The notes beneath the pieces were generated by a model, which saw only the letters and a program-made list of their open reading frames with translations, searched no databases and was not told the origin of the DNA. A program made the translations under genes and the position numbers. From Diplodia intermedia (lineage: Eukaryota; Ascomycota; Dothideomycetes; Botryosphaeriales; Botryosphaeriaceae), in the NCBI GenBank assembly GCA_021495925.1, contig JAKEKT010000012.1, forward strand, positions 186,001 to 250,000: a stretch of 64,000 nt of DNA, written 5' to 3'. Positions 11,728 to 23,021 of the stretch are shown here, piece after piece; within the stretch, counting starts at the first letter, position 1, and every line of letters begins with the position of its first letter.

Positions 11728-12088
11728 GATGGGCGACTGTGGTGGTTAGTCCGGAGGGTGGGTTTTGCGGGTGGGCTGGCTCGTCGTCGTCGGTCGGAGG
11801 TCCTTGGAGGTTTTCCAGCTGCCGGCTATCGATGTGCGCGGAGCTCTCGGTTAACCCGCCCCGACCAGCGCCAAGACTTCCATCGCCCGCCCCGGCCGCA
11901 AGGGCAACGCCAAACGCCGCCGCCCGTTTCAAAGCTGTCCAACATCACATCGACACTCACAACGGTCGGCTAGTCCCTGCAGCTGGGCATATCCTCTCAG
12001 ATCTGCGCTGCATACCGACACTCTCCACGTTTGGCCTCCATCACCACGACCGATAACTGTCTGCGCCACCTCCACGCTTGCATCCACC
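11728..12088. promoter_or_regulatory. Bidirectional promoter region of rps10 and sde2
   Basis: A 361-nt region separates two divergent housekeeping-type genes, so it must hold both 5' UTRs and both promoters. No TATA box is evident. Confidence 0.45.
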
Positions 12089-12958
12089 ATGGCGCCATCA
12101 ACCATCAACGTCCTCCTCACCTCCTTCCCGGGCCTGGGACTGCCGAAGACCCTCTCGCTCCCTCTCCCTGCCGCATCCACCATCGCCGACTTCAACGCGG
12201 CGCTGTCCCAGCGCATCCCGGCCTTCGATAACCGTCTGATCCTGACGACCAACTCCAACAAACTCCTGCCACCCGACTCCGCCACGCCGCTTTCGTCGCT
12301 GCTTTCTCCCTCGTCCGCCGAGCAGCAAGATGCCACCGCGTTCCTGCCCCTGCGCCTCACCGCGCCCCTCTGCGGCGGCAAGGGCGGCTTCGGCTCGCAG
12401 CTGCGCGCGGCGGGCGGGCGCATGCGCAAGAAGCGCGGCGCGGGCGAGAACAACGGCTCGTCGCGCAACCTGGACGGGCGGCGGCTGCGCACCGTGACCG
12501 AGGCCAAGGCGCTGGCCGAGTACCTGGCCATCAAGCCCGAGATGGACCAGAAGCAGAAGGAGGAGCGGCGCGAGCGCTGGCAGGAGATTGTCGAGATGGC
12601 CGAGCGCAAGGAGGAGGAGATCCTCAAGGGCGGCAAGGGCAGGCTGAACGGCGAGTGGGTCGAGGCCAAGGAGGAGGCCGAGGAGCGGACGCGGTTGGCG
12701 GTGCTCGAGGCGATGAAGAAGGGGGATATCAAGGACGTCTTGGGCAAGGAGAGCGACAGTTCGGCCAGCCCGTCTGAGGGAAGTGAGGGGAGCGAAAGCG
12801 AGGAGGAGATTAAGGCTGGCGCGTCGAAGCCTGCTGCCCCGGCAAGCAGGACGTTCTTCGGCTGGGATGAGGACGAAGATATGAGCGACGAGGACGAGGA
12901 CGAGGACGAGGAGCCGGAGGAGGCTGAAGTCGAGGGCAAGGGTAAGGCCAAGGCCTGA
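12089..12958 (+). CDS. sde2: Sde2-type splicing/genome maintenance factor with N-terminal ubiquitin fold
   Basis: Single exon, 289 residues. The first about 97 residues form a ubiquitin-like module ending in CGGKGG (GG at 96-97, Lys98), followed by FGSQLRAAGGRMRKKRG and SRNLDGRRLRTV, the conserved Sde2 signature. In fission yeast, Sde2 is made as a precursor whose ubiquitin fold is removed after GG by deubiquitinating enzymes. The Lys-starting product then joins the spliceosome to promote excision of selected introns, and Sde2 also affects telomere silencing and genome stability. Here the cleavage site is intact. The middle is a charged helical region and the C-terminus an acidic Asp/Glu tail. 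The start at 12089 is in ideal context (CACCATGG). Confidence 0.92.
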   Translation: MAPSTINVLLTSFPGLGLPKTLSLPLPAASTIADFNAALSQRIPAFDNRLILTTNSNKLLPPDSATPLSSLLSPSSAEQQDATAFLPLRLTAPLCGGKGGFGSQLRAAGGRMRKKRGAGENNGSSRNLDGRRLRTVTEAKALAEYLAIKPEMDQKQKEERRERWQEIVEMAERKEEEILKGGKGRLNGEWVEAKEEAEERTRLAVLEAMKKGDIKDVLGKESDSSASPSEGSEGSESEEEIKAGASKPAAPASRTFFGWDEDEDMSDEDEDEDEEPEEAEVEGKGKAKA

Positions 12959-13134
12959 AGGATATTGCAACACAGTCTTGGTGTTTTGGTGCATTAATGA
13001 GGGAAAGGATAGTGGCGTTCTGGCACGAAACTCGATTATACCCGGATAAAAATGATTCATTACTGCCCATCATCTCCAGGATCTCAAGGATGAGCGTAGC
13101 GATTTCCCCACTCATGGGCGGCCTTCCGCGCCTC

Positions 13135-15004
13135 TCAAGCCCTCCTCTCCTCCTGCGCCCACGTCACCCTCCTGTCCGCTCTCATGCGATCAAACGCCAA
13201 CACGCTTCCCAAGAGCACCTGCGCGCCGGCCGCACAATCCTCCGGGGCGCAATATTCGCTCGGGTTGTGGCTCACGCCGTCCCTGCACGGCACGAAGATC
13301 ATGGCCGTGGGGCACCTGCGCGACGCGTACACGCTATCGTGGCCCGCGCCGCTCGTCAGGTCCCGCGTCAAGCCCTTCGTGCCGTCGTACCAGCCGCTCG
13401 CCCGGCGCACGCACGCCACCGCGTCGTCGTGGAAGGCGACGGCCGGGCTGACGCTGTCGGTCGTCCACTCGAGCTCGCACGGCACGCCCTTGGTGCAGCC
13501 CGCCGACACGTCCGTCCCCGCGCCGCCGAGCAGCGACGAGCTGCCCGGCGCGGCGTCGCCCCGCGCGATGGCCGCGAAGTCGGCGCGCAGCGCGTCCTCG
13601 AGCGCGTCCAGCACGGCGTCGGACGGGGAGCGGATGTCGAGGCTGAAGCGCACGTGGCCCGGGACCGTGTTCGTGCTGCCCGGCGTGAGACTCAGGATGC
13701 CGGTGCTGGCGAGGGCCGAGGGGTGGGCGGTTGCGAGGCGGTGCGAGTGCAGGATCAGCTTGGAGGCAGTGAGGAGGGCGTCTGAGCGCGTGGAGAAGGG
13801 GGTTGTGCCGGTGTGGCAGTCTAGGTGCGGGAATGGTCAGTTTGGTGGTACAATCTGAGCGCTGAGGAATCTTTCCTTACCTCGTCCTTTCACGTCGATG
13901 GTGAACCAGCGGTACGCTTGCACGCCTTGCACGACACCGATCTTCTTTTTTTCGGTTTCGAGAATTGGGCCTTGCTCGATGTGGAGCTCGAAATGGCCGC
14001 CCATGGGCATGGCGCTGTGGCTGGCGGGAGTCTTTCCCAGGTAGCCGATCCGCTCCAGTTCGGTCTTCATGGTAGCTGCACCACCGCCGACCTCGCGGAG
14101 GTTGTGGGCACGGTTAAGTGGAATATCGCCGGACCAGACGCCTGATGCAACCATGGAAATGGGGAAGCGGGCGCCCTCTTCGCTGTTTGATGTCAGAGTG
14201 GTGCTACATTTTCGAAGCCGGGACACGGGGTATTTTGTATGGAGGAAAATTGAGGCACATACTTCGTCCAGTTCACTACTCCAACGGGGAACTCTGTCTC
14301 GACCCAGTTTTCACTGAGGACTTTGAGCATTTCAACACCAGCAGTGACGCCGAGGATGCCATCATAACGACCACCGCTTGGCTGCGTATCGAGATGGGAG
14401 CCTGCGAAAGTGGCAGGGCCTTCTCGTAGACCAGGGCGAACTGCGAAAGTGTTGCCCATGGCATCGACAGTAGTGTGGCAGCCGAGCGCTTGAGTAGTCG
14501 CTACGAACCAATCTCGGGCTTCTTTGTCGGCGTCGGAAAGGGCAAGACGGGACATTCCTGTCTCAGTTGGCGCGCTACAATGGTTGTCAATATACGATTC
14601 TATGCGGAGGGAATATTGATGTCGATGTCTTCGGAGGTAACAATTGCAGAGTTGAGCGAAGTCATGATTGATTTTAGAAGAGGAAGCATCGGACAGCAAG
14701 AGAAATACAATTGAACCGAGATTCCAACTTACGTTCCCCATCGCTCGCCTGTTCCCCAAGAACATGTGTAATGGATGTCTTCCATCAGCCTGCTTTGGTT
14801 GACTTTCAAACTCGCGAGATCCGCTTCGGTCATCTCCATTGTGTGCAATCCCCTGCGTCCCGATGCACCGAAGCACCTGACGCTCCCAGCGCGGAACGTG
14901 GGTTTGAGCGACGCCACAGGGCGCGCGCATTGCCTGAACGGCCTGCATCCTGCAGTCTGCCGCCGCACAACAGCTGCGATCATTCTTCCCGCTGTGACTG
15001 CCAT
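13135..15004 (-). CDS. M20-family amidohydrolase (N-carbamoyl-amino acid hydrolase / allantoate amidohydrolase type)
   Basis: Exons 15004-14733, 14574-14263, 14182-13881 and 13820-13135 (introns 158, 80 and 60 nt) encode 523 residues. Family motifs are clear: GSHLDTQPSGGRYDGILG with predicted metal ligands His151 and Asp162, TNEEGARFP with Glu197, FELHIEQGPILE, DCHTGTTP, PGSTNTVPG and a C-terminal RDGVSHNPSEY. Relatives hydrolyse ureido bonds in pyrimidine or purine breakdown (beta-ureidopropionase, allantoate amidohydrolase) or N-carbamoyl amino acids. Motifs alone do not separate these substrates. The first about 55 residues are Arg-rich and free of acidic residues, consistent with a mitochondrial presequence. 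DCHTGTTP has Cys where many relatives have Ala. The start is the first in-frame ATG of the open exon. Confidence 0.88.
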
Positions 15005-16683
15005 CGCCAAATAAGATGTCCGGTGTTGGTTGAGTTAGTGGATTGGAATTGAGGGCGGTGGTCCAGATTTATGAGCGCATGGCACGTAGGTGGAGTGAGA
15101 TGTTGTTGAGACAAAAGTAGGGTGATCCGACCACTGTGCTTGGCTGTCGCGGAGATAAGACCAGGCAGGCGCCACCCATGGGGTTGGCGCCGTGAAACGT
15201 GGGGGTTAGTAGCCGTGCCGTCTTTCCCGATCCGGCCATCAGCTGACTATGCGACCACCGACGTCACCTCTCGAGGTATCCATTGCGCTGAACGAATTTC
15301 CAAGTGATATATAAATCGAAGCGTAGTAGCAACTAGACTTAATCGTAGAAGCTACAAGTCATGTAGTCCGAACTTGACGTGATAATCTGGATCCATTCTC
15401 GTATATTGTCTATTATATCTGGCTTAATGTTACGCTTTAGACAATTGAGTAAAAGTGAACAACTAGCATATCACAGCGGGTGGCTAAAGAAATTGACTAC
15501 CCGAATCTGCCTCAGAGACAAATTCTGTATGGGATAGGCGGTTGAAAATAAGATTCGGACGTAAATAAGTTTTAAATGCGGACATTTACGTCCGGATCTT
15601 GTATTTAACTGCCTACATAAATATGATGATGCGGCATCTGTGTAAGATAGATGCGGGCGGGCAATTTACTTGGTCGCGCGCCGTGATATGGAACTATTGG
15701 TTCGCTTGTTCACTGTTGGGAAAATCTATTTGCATGTCACCATACATGTAGATATTATAAGTTTAGCAACCTCGTTGCTACCGTTCTCTCTGCATAGTAC
15801 GAATCTCTATGTGTTAAGGTGCATCAGGCTGCATGTCTGGTTTAATAAACTCCTTGGATATTTCAAGAAATGAATGTCGTGAGGGTCCTGTCACTCAAAG
15901 CAACTTGTAACACGAAGTATTTAATACATAAAACGACTGAAAGATGCATTGTCTACGCGTCAAATGTCCTTGAATAATTGTTATATGCTCTTCCCACTGC
16001 TACACTGAGGTGGGCACTGATTGGGGAGTGCGAGATGGAATGTTTGTCGCATATAATAAAAGCAACATCCAAAATACAACGTGTGGTGTTCGACAATCAA
16101 CTGAGAGTTTGTAAACGCGCGTTTCTACGATGAAAGATGGATAAAACACGATTGTGCAGAGCATTTTATATGAGAATGTACCTTCTCGGAGAGGTCACAA
16201 GAATCAAAGGAATCCAGTATGCCAGACGACAATGATCGCGCCCACGAGGCTGCCTCTCCAAAGCGCCCACCCTTGTCGCGTCGTAGTATGGGTTCGGAAG
16301 AAACTTCACAGACGAACATGATGGCGCCAGCGCCCAGTGTACGAATAGTTCCGCCCTCGCCGCCGCTTGAGCAACGAGCCACACTTTCAGCGTCTCCGGA
16401 AGACGTTCTATCCAATGGTGTTCACGTACATGAAGACGTAGGAAATGGGGGGAATAAGGAGAACGAAGGCAATACGCGCAGCATGGACAGCACGCGCCGC
16501 AGCCACGCCTTACCTTTCACCGCCCAGCGATCCACACCTAGCCCGTTTTCCGCTGTCCCGGTAGACGACCCTCGCCGGAGCGCCGAACACCACCCGGAAG
16601 GAAGCTACTTCGCCCACTCTCACGGAGTCATTTTCTTCACCTCCCATCCTCCTTCTCACTTTGACAGCGTCACCACCAACACC
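15005..16683. other. AT-rich intergenic region
   Basis: 1.7 kb between the amidohydrolase start and the small basic protein. The part from about 15300 to 16150 is clearly more AT-rich than its surroundings, has no long frames and carries an imperfect inverted repeat at 15534-15616. The frame 16219-16683 continues into the next gene, but its last part looks like a pyrimidine-rich leader. Confidence 0.55.
15534..15616. repeat. Imperfect inverted repeat, 33-nt arms
   Basis: Arms at 15534-15566 and 15584-15616 around a 17-nt spacer. The inner 17 nt (aagattcggacgtaaat) match with one mismatch. The outer 16 nt diverge mainly by transitions, as expected from decay or RIP-like mutation. It may be the remnant of a foldback or MITE-like element. 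Confidence 0.7.
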
Positions 16684-17185
16684 ATGGATGCACAGCGCAC
16701 CCCCGAGCCCGCGCCCGCCTCAGGTGAGGATGCTTGTCAGCACCCCTGTTCCACTCCACATATCTGTCAGATCGACACCTCGATGCTAAATATATCCTGC
16801 CATCACCAGCTGAGCAGCAGCAAGAGCATCGCCGCGGACCTCCTGCGCGCCGCTCTAGTAACCCGCCTGCACCACGCGTCGCCCCGCCGATCCCTCCAGG
16901 AGGCTCACACCCGTCGCCCGCCCAGCAGCAGGCTAACAATTTCGACCGTCTTAAATTTGGTAAGCCTTCTCGTTGTCCCTCTCGCGTTTGTTCGGAGTCT
17001 CATGTAATCAGGCGACGATGCTTATCCTAACTTAGGCCCCAGGCAGCAAGCAGATTCTCGGCAGCGAGAGGAGGAAGGCGGCCTGGCGCAAGGTCGGAGC
17101 GACCGTCAGGAAGTGGTGGAGGAGGAGGCAGCGCAAGACGACAGGTGCACGTCAGGAGGAGGAGGATGATCGCGGCATCCCATGA
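16684..17185 (+). CDS. Small basic hypothetical protein (110 aa)
   Basis: Three exons (16684-16723, 16810-16959, 17043-17185) with introns of 86 and 83 nt (GTGAGG, GTAAGC donors). The ATG sits in a near-perfect context (ACACCATGG) after a pyrimidine-rich leader. The product begins MDAQRTPEPAPAS, has a Pro/Arg-rich middle (RRSSNPPAPRVAPPIPP), then NNFDRLKFGSKQILGSERR and a basic, Trp-containing amphipathic segment (AAWRKVGATVRKWWRRRQ) before a short acidic tail. I know no family. The Trp/Arg helix might bind nucleic acid or membrane, which is speculation. The last acceptor is ambiguous: an AG 8 nt upstream also gives an open, quite different C-terminus. The same frame is open upstream to 16219, but I prefer the internal start. 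Confidence 0.55.
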
Positions 17186-18720
17186 ACGTTGGCTGTTGAG
17201 TGGGTGGGACGTGCTTCGGTTCTTGTGCTTCACTTCATTTCGAAACGGATACGTTTGCGGCATGGCATAGGAGTCTAACGGGACGGAGGGTTCTGGGCGC
17301 ACTGTCTGTTCGCTGAGAAGGTCGGCCTGGCCCAACTCTTCTTGCTGGCGCTGAAATCAGTTTGCTGCTCTTGACTCACCTACTTGCTCTATATTTGAGT
17401 GTTTGCGTATTTGCGCATGTGCATTGACGTAAGACCGTTCCGAGCCGGTGAAATGAAGAAAGGACCGGCTTCTGCCGAGCAAAACGGCCGCGTGAAGTCT
17501 GGACATAGAGCGAAATCGGTTGGCTGGAGGAAGGTACACCAGCCGGCTACTGGCGCGCGCATCGAATCCTTAGATGTAGCTGAGAGTGTAGCAAATGCAA
17601 GAACGCCTAAACCTAGTCAGAGAATGTATTTCTTTAGTTGAGGAAATCGAAAAGTTTGGCTGAGGAAAGCAGAAGCAAGAAGGACGTAATGGGTTTCGAT
17701 ATCAGGACATACGTTGGCAAAGGATAAGTGGAGTTTCAGGCTTTTGGTCTGCATGCCACTCAAGCATAGCCGTGACATACTGCATGACGGCAGATCTCCC
17801 ACGGTACGCATAATACTGTTCAGGTCTGTATCACCGGAGGTCGACGGCGGCGGTCCTGGCTCCGGATCCAGGGAGTCCAGGTCATATCAGGCGTGGTACG
17901 TACGACCCCAGTGGCGTCACATTAGGCAGCGAACAGCGCGCGACGTAGAGACATGCTGCCGTTGTTGACAGGCAGCTGTGCTCCGGCGCAAGAAAGCCAC
18001 ACATGTGATCAGCCTGCAGCCTCGGACCGAAACACCGGTCAAGATATGATGTCAGGATCAACTCTACGGCTTTTAAAGCCGGCAGACAGGCACAGCGAAG
18101 GCTTCACAGACGCAGCTGCAGCCTGGAGGCTCCTGGAGGTGAACCTGACATCTGCGAGCCCGGTGAGGCGGTGAAGGTGGGGGTTTCGCGAGCAGGCATG
18201 AAGCTTGAACGGTGGGGATGGGGAAAGTCCACTTTTCGATGTAGATCGTGGAGAAGACGATATGCCGTCATAGTCGGCAGTGGCTGGCATTGATACGGTT
18301 AGCCAGCAGAGACATTTGGGTGAGGACGGCTCGAATCTTGTTTCAGGCCCAGTTGGTGAGCTGTCGCCTAGTCGGGCCGGAGGGGTGGTCCAGAACGGCT
18401 GAGCATGGACGGAAGTGTTGGGGCATTGCGCACCAAGAACATGTCGCGCTCGTGAGCAGCATGTCTCTGTGGAAAGCGTATGGCGGCGGCGGCCGTTGGG
18501 CGGAATCCAACGTGCTCCTTGCAGCGCGGCGCTCGGGCGGCCACACGGAGGAAATCGATCGCGGCGGCTGTTTTTGATCGCGCATCTGGGATTTTCGAGG
18601 GGTGTCACGGATTGCGCAGCGGCGGGGCAGAGGCGAGATTTTGGCGAAGTTCTTGATCTTAGCGGTGAGGTCGACACTGAGGCCGAGACCCTGGGCACTT
18701 GCCGCCATTCGGCCCCATGA
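17186..18720. other. Intergenic region
   Basis: No supported gene. A 306-codon minus frame (18039-18959) is Arg/Pro/Ser-rich, overlaps the 5' part of the App1 gene and has no domain, so it is treated as a shadow. Confidence 0.5.
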
Positions 18721-19206
18721 CGTGGAGCGTCTCGCAGCTCCTGCTCTGGCTCGCTGCCACAAGGCCCGCAACGAACACCATCGCCGCCGAACCATGCCGC
18801 CCTCCCTCCATCGCATTCGCCCTCGCCGACTACTCGTACCCCTTTAACTCCCCGCTGGCCCTCGCGCCTGGTCTCCAAGCTGGCCCCGAAGCATTTCCGC
18901 CACAACCCCAAAACCCACCGTTCTGCCCTCTCCCTTCTCCGCCTCTTTTTCCCGCACACCCGCCTGCGCGCCCGCCAGCGCCTCGAACACTTCCGCCACG
19001 ACTACCTGCCCTCACTCCGCCACCGAGCCCAGTCACGCATCTACCAGTACCTTGTCCGCCGCCAGCAGAGACGACTCCACAAGGCCCAGACCGCGCCCGG
19101 ACGCCTCCGCGGAAGTCGCATCCTCGCGCTTTTGCGCAAACCGCGTGCCACCCTTCGCGACTCCCCCAAGGAAAATGTCCACAGCGACGGAGACGGGTCC
19201 GGCAAG

Positions 19207-22200
19207 ATGAGCTCCCTCGGCGCCGGTCGATACTACTCTGGTGCCCCCTACTACGAACCTGACGCTGACGATGGTACTCTATCAGGCTTACGCACGGAGC
19301 GTGAGCCCGGTGCTCGCCGCAAGAAGTTCGCCGGCTATTTGAAGGCTGCCAATGAATTGCGACAGGCATACCAGCAGAGCTACAGCCGAGGATGGGGTGG
19401 TGGCGGTGGCGACAGGCTGGACTGGGACCAAGGCGATGACACCCCTGGCGCCTTCCCGGATGCTGCCATAATTAGGAGCGGCGACGAAGAAATGGTCTTG
19501 TTTCCTAGCTATGCTCGGAAGCATGTGAAACGGAAGGTCAGTGCAACTCTTTTTTACTGGAAGTAGTGGGTGTTGGTGTTGACTGCCGCAGCCACAACCC
19601 GCTCCAGGCACCCCCCAGGAGACCCCAGGACGAGACGCGCGAGATAGTGCCGGATCCGGAGATGCCGAGTCTTGGAGAAGGGAATTCGAGAAGCTCGAGG
19701 AAGACGACAACGCCATAGTCGACGTGGATGTACGTGGTTGGATTTACTATCCTCATCGAGGCCAGATGACCCGCAAACACAGGCTGTTCGTTGGCCTCGC
19801 CCGACAATTGGTTGGTCTTCCGGCACCATCAGCGAAAAGCAAGCCCCCCAGCCGCGAACCGAGCCCGCACAAGACCATCTCCGAGAAGGCTCGTGAAAAG
19901 AATGCAAAGCAAGAGGAAGAGCTAGTGGAGAAGGAGGCGATGTCGATTATGAGGAAAGGAGAAATGGAGATTGCGAACGCTGAGAAGGGAGGCTATAGCG
20001 AAGCTCCGTCGAAAGGATCCGACACGGACAGTCTGTATACCACACGGTCAGGGGACGTATCACCAACAAGAGGAAGGACTGGCAGACTGGCCGAGCTTGC
20101 TGCGGAGAACGAAGCCCTCCCGAAAACCGGGGTACAGAAGAGAGAATCATGGATTCAGCCTGCTCACATGAACTCTACTGAGCTCGACATGGCGAACAAA
20201 CATCTGATGTCCCGCTTGCTGCCGTTCCTGTCGAATCCCCTGGCGAACACTCCCATCTCCATATTCTTCTACAACGAAGAGATATCGCGTCAACGCACCA
20301 TTTACACCGACGCCTCCGGTCATTTCTCCGTTCGGGCCGCTCTGGAATTCGTTCCGACCCACATCAGAGTCATCGTCTCCGAAACCCTCTCCACAACTGC
20401 CGAGGTTCGCATTACTGAGCCCAAGGGTGTCAGCCTGATTAGTGACATCGATGACACAATCAAACACTCCGCAATCAGTTCCGGTGCTCGCGAGATCTTC
20501 CGGAATGCTTTCATCCGAGAACTGGGCGACCTGACGATCGAGGGAGTACAAGAGTGGTATAACACCCTCTATGAAGAGGGGGTCAGGTTCCACTACGTAT
20601 CGAACTCCCCATGGCAGCTGTATCCCGTTATCTCCCAGTATTTCAAATTGGCTGGTCTGCCGCCTGGCTCCTTCCATCTTAAGCAATACAGCGGCATGCT
20701 GCAGGGTATCTTCGAACCAGTAGCGGAGCGGAAGAAAGCCACACTGGACCGGCTGGCACGAGACTTCCCGCAGCGAAGTTTCATTTTGGTTGGCGACAGT
20801 GGTGAAGCAGACCTCGAGGTCTACACGGACTTCGTCCTGGAGAACCCAGGACGCGTAGTGGCTGTCTTCATCAGGGACGTGACCACTCCTGTGAAGAAGG
20901 GCTTCTTCGACCCCTCGACGGGCCCGCATGGGTCCGGTAAGTCGTCGAAGCGGAACTCGAAAGTACTGAGCGGTAGACGCTCTGCTCGATCATCGAGGGC
21001 TTCAGAAGACGACGATCCTGAACTGCGGGCTGCGATAGCCGCGTCGCTACGAGATTTCGAAGAGGTTAGCAGTCGACACCCGGGGTGGACTCCGGGACAC
21101 AGCCCGTCCAGTAGTGAGTTTGATCTCGCGGAGAAGCGCCCATCTCTACCCCCACGGAGACCCACCGAGCCAGCGGCACCAGAAGGCCACAGGATGAACC
21201 CTCCCATGGGGAAATTGATCGATCTATCTGATGACGAGGACGCCGTCTCGGTCACTTCGACTAGCTCCGCCCCGCCTCCACTTTCCCGCAATATTTCTGA
21301 TCCCACATCGGAGACGCTGCTTGAGCCTATTGCGGAAGCTCCACTACAGAGAAGCAATGCCGTCCGGGGGCGTACATCCCCTTCGGTCGGGGAGCGGAGG
21401 GCGCCTCCTGCGAAGCCTAGTAAACCAATGAGACTCCGTACCCCGTCGCAAGAAAACATATCCGCCGCGCTACTCCGCCAGGAGTCTCCTGCCAAGCCTG
21501 CGCCCCCGCCAATTAGGAGGCCGTCGACTGAAGTTAAGACGAATCAAGCAAGAGGACGCAGTCCGTTGGGTCGGCTACCTCATGCCGCGGAAGCGCCCCC
21601 CGACGCAAAGACCAGCGCACCTCCACCACCTCCGCCAAGGCGCTCTGAAACGAGCCAGACCACCCAATCTACCTACGCGGGGGCCGCTCGCGACAAATTA
21701 ACACAGGCCTACAATAGCTTGCCTGCAGCTTCTACACTGTGGAACGGCGCGTCTGCGCCATGCGAGCCAAGAGCGATGGGCACGTCATCAGCGTCGGAGA
21801 GCAAAAAAATTCCACCACCGCCGCCTCCCCGTCGAACGGGGACATCGTTGACGGAGGGTGCAAGGGAGTCCCCGGCAAATCGCATGCCCGGCATCCCGGC
21901 GCGGTCGCCCGGCGCAAGCAGCATCGCGAGCGATTATTTTGAAAGCCGGCGGCCGTACACGGCGAATGCTGCGAGCGGGTCGTCCACGTCGTTGAGTTCC
22001 AAGCCCTCGTTCGCGTCGGGTACAACAATCACGTCTGCGCCCAACGGCGGGGCAGCAAGCACGGGCAATAAGCGCGAGGACCTTTGGCGGAAACGATTGG
22101 CGAGGGCAGAGCAGACGCTCGGGGAGAGAGGAGTCGTGCTGCGGACTTGGCGCGTTGGCAGCGACGTGATGGACGAGGCATTGAAATTGGTTTCGACGAC

Positions 22201-22294
22201 GATGGAGCGGCAGACCAGGGAGCGCAGCGACAGCAAGGGGGACGAGCTGCGGCTTATCAGCGAGCAGCGGATCAACTCGGGGCCAAGACGATAA
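19207..22294 (+). CDS. app1: App1-type phosphatidate phosphatase (DUF2183)
   Basis: Two exons, 19207-19536 and 19592-22294 (55-nt intron, GTCAGT...CAG, phase 0). Using the first in-frame ATG the protein has 1010 residues. It contains the conserved RRKKFAGYLKAANELRQAYQ block near the N-terminus, VRGWIYYPHRG, and the HAD-type catalytic motif DIDDT at 395-399, then FHYVSNSPWQLYP, GSFHLK and FILVGDSGEADLEVY. In yeast, App1 dephosphorylates phosphatidate at cortical actin patches. The long C-terminal half is disordered, with Pro-rich SH3-ligand-like stretches (PPPPPPRR). The same frame stays open upstream to a stop at 18718-18720 and encodes an Arg-rich, plausible protein segment, but without an ATG. 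A 5' exon may therefore be missing from this model. Confidence 0.88.
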
Positions 22295-23021
22295 AGGAGT
22301 TGGTAATTTTAAGAACGAGAATCACGATTGGGCACTGTGGAACGAGGTGTGTCGATTGTCAGCAGGGTTGGGCGCGCCGTGAATCCAAGACAGGTGTACA
22401 CTTGGCAGAGCAAAAGGTGGGTCTGGCTGTTACAGCGCGGCCTCGAACGGAGTACACACAGCACACCAAATGGACTCGGGTCTCTGACTGGCAACGAAAA
22501 TGGAACGGGCGCAGGCCAAGATTCCGACTGCTGCAACGGTCATAGTCTCGAGGCAGGGGGGTGATCGTCGGGTGACTCTTCACGGGTGCGGGCCGACACC
22601 GGCGATCCAGGCTCTCGCCCCCTGCTGTAACAGGGGTGTGCTTCGGCGTCGTCGCAATAAGCTCCACCGCAGGCCGGCGCGCGCGGCGCCAAGCTGGCTG
22701 CGGCTCTGGTAAGATCACGGAACTCTTGGCGGTTGGGACGGACAGCGACGGTGTGGCGGGCGCGAGCACTGCCTCTTCAAATAGGCCGCCGAGTGCCCTC
22801 TAGCGCAGCCTCTCCCGCTCACTATCTGAAATTACTACCTTTGCATTGCTAGTCGATTGCCTGGCTCGAGCTCGACGCCGTGCTATCCTACTGCAACTGG
22901 ACAGCAATATAACCATCTATCTCCCGCACATTCCAGTCCCCCAGACTCCGTCTCGCTTCCACTCGTTCTCTCGTCAGTATCACGTTTATGGGCCCCACCC
23001 ATTGCACCATATCATACCAGC
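22295..23021. other. Intergenic region upstream of the transporter
   Basis: 3' flank of app1 and promoter/5' UTR of the TDT transporter. The transporter frame is open upstream to 22857, but this part is Ser/Pro-rich leader-like sequence and I prefer the ATG at 23022. Confidence 0.5.

Noticed and set aside
18039..18959. 306-codon minus-strand frame
   Set aside because: Compositionally biased, overlaps the coding-like 5' part of app1 and has no domain.
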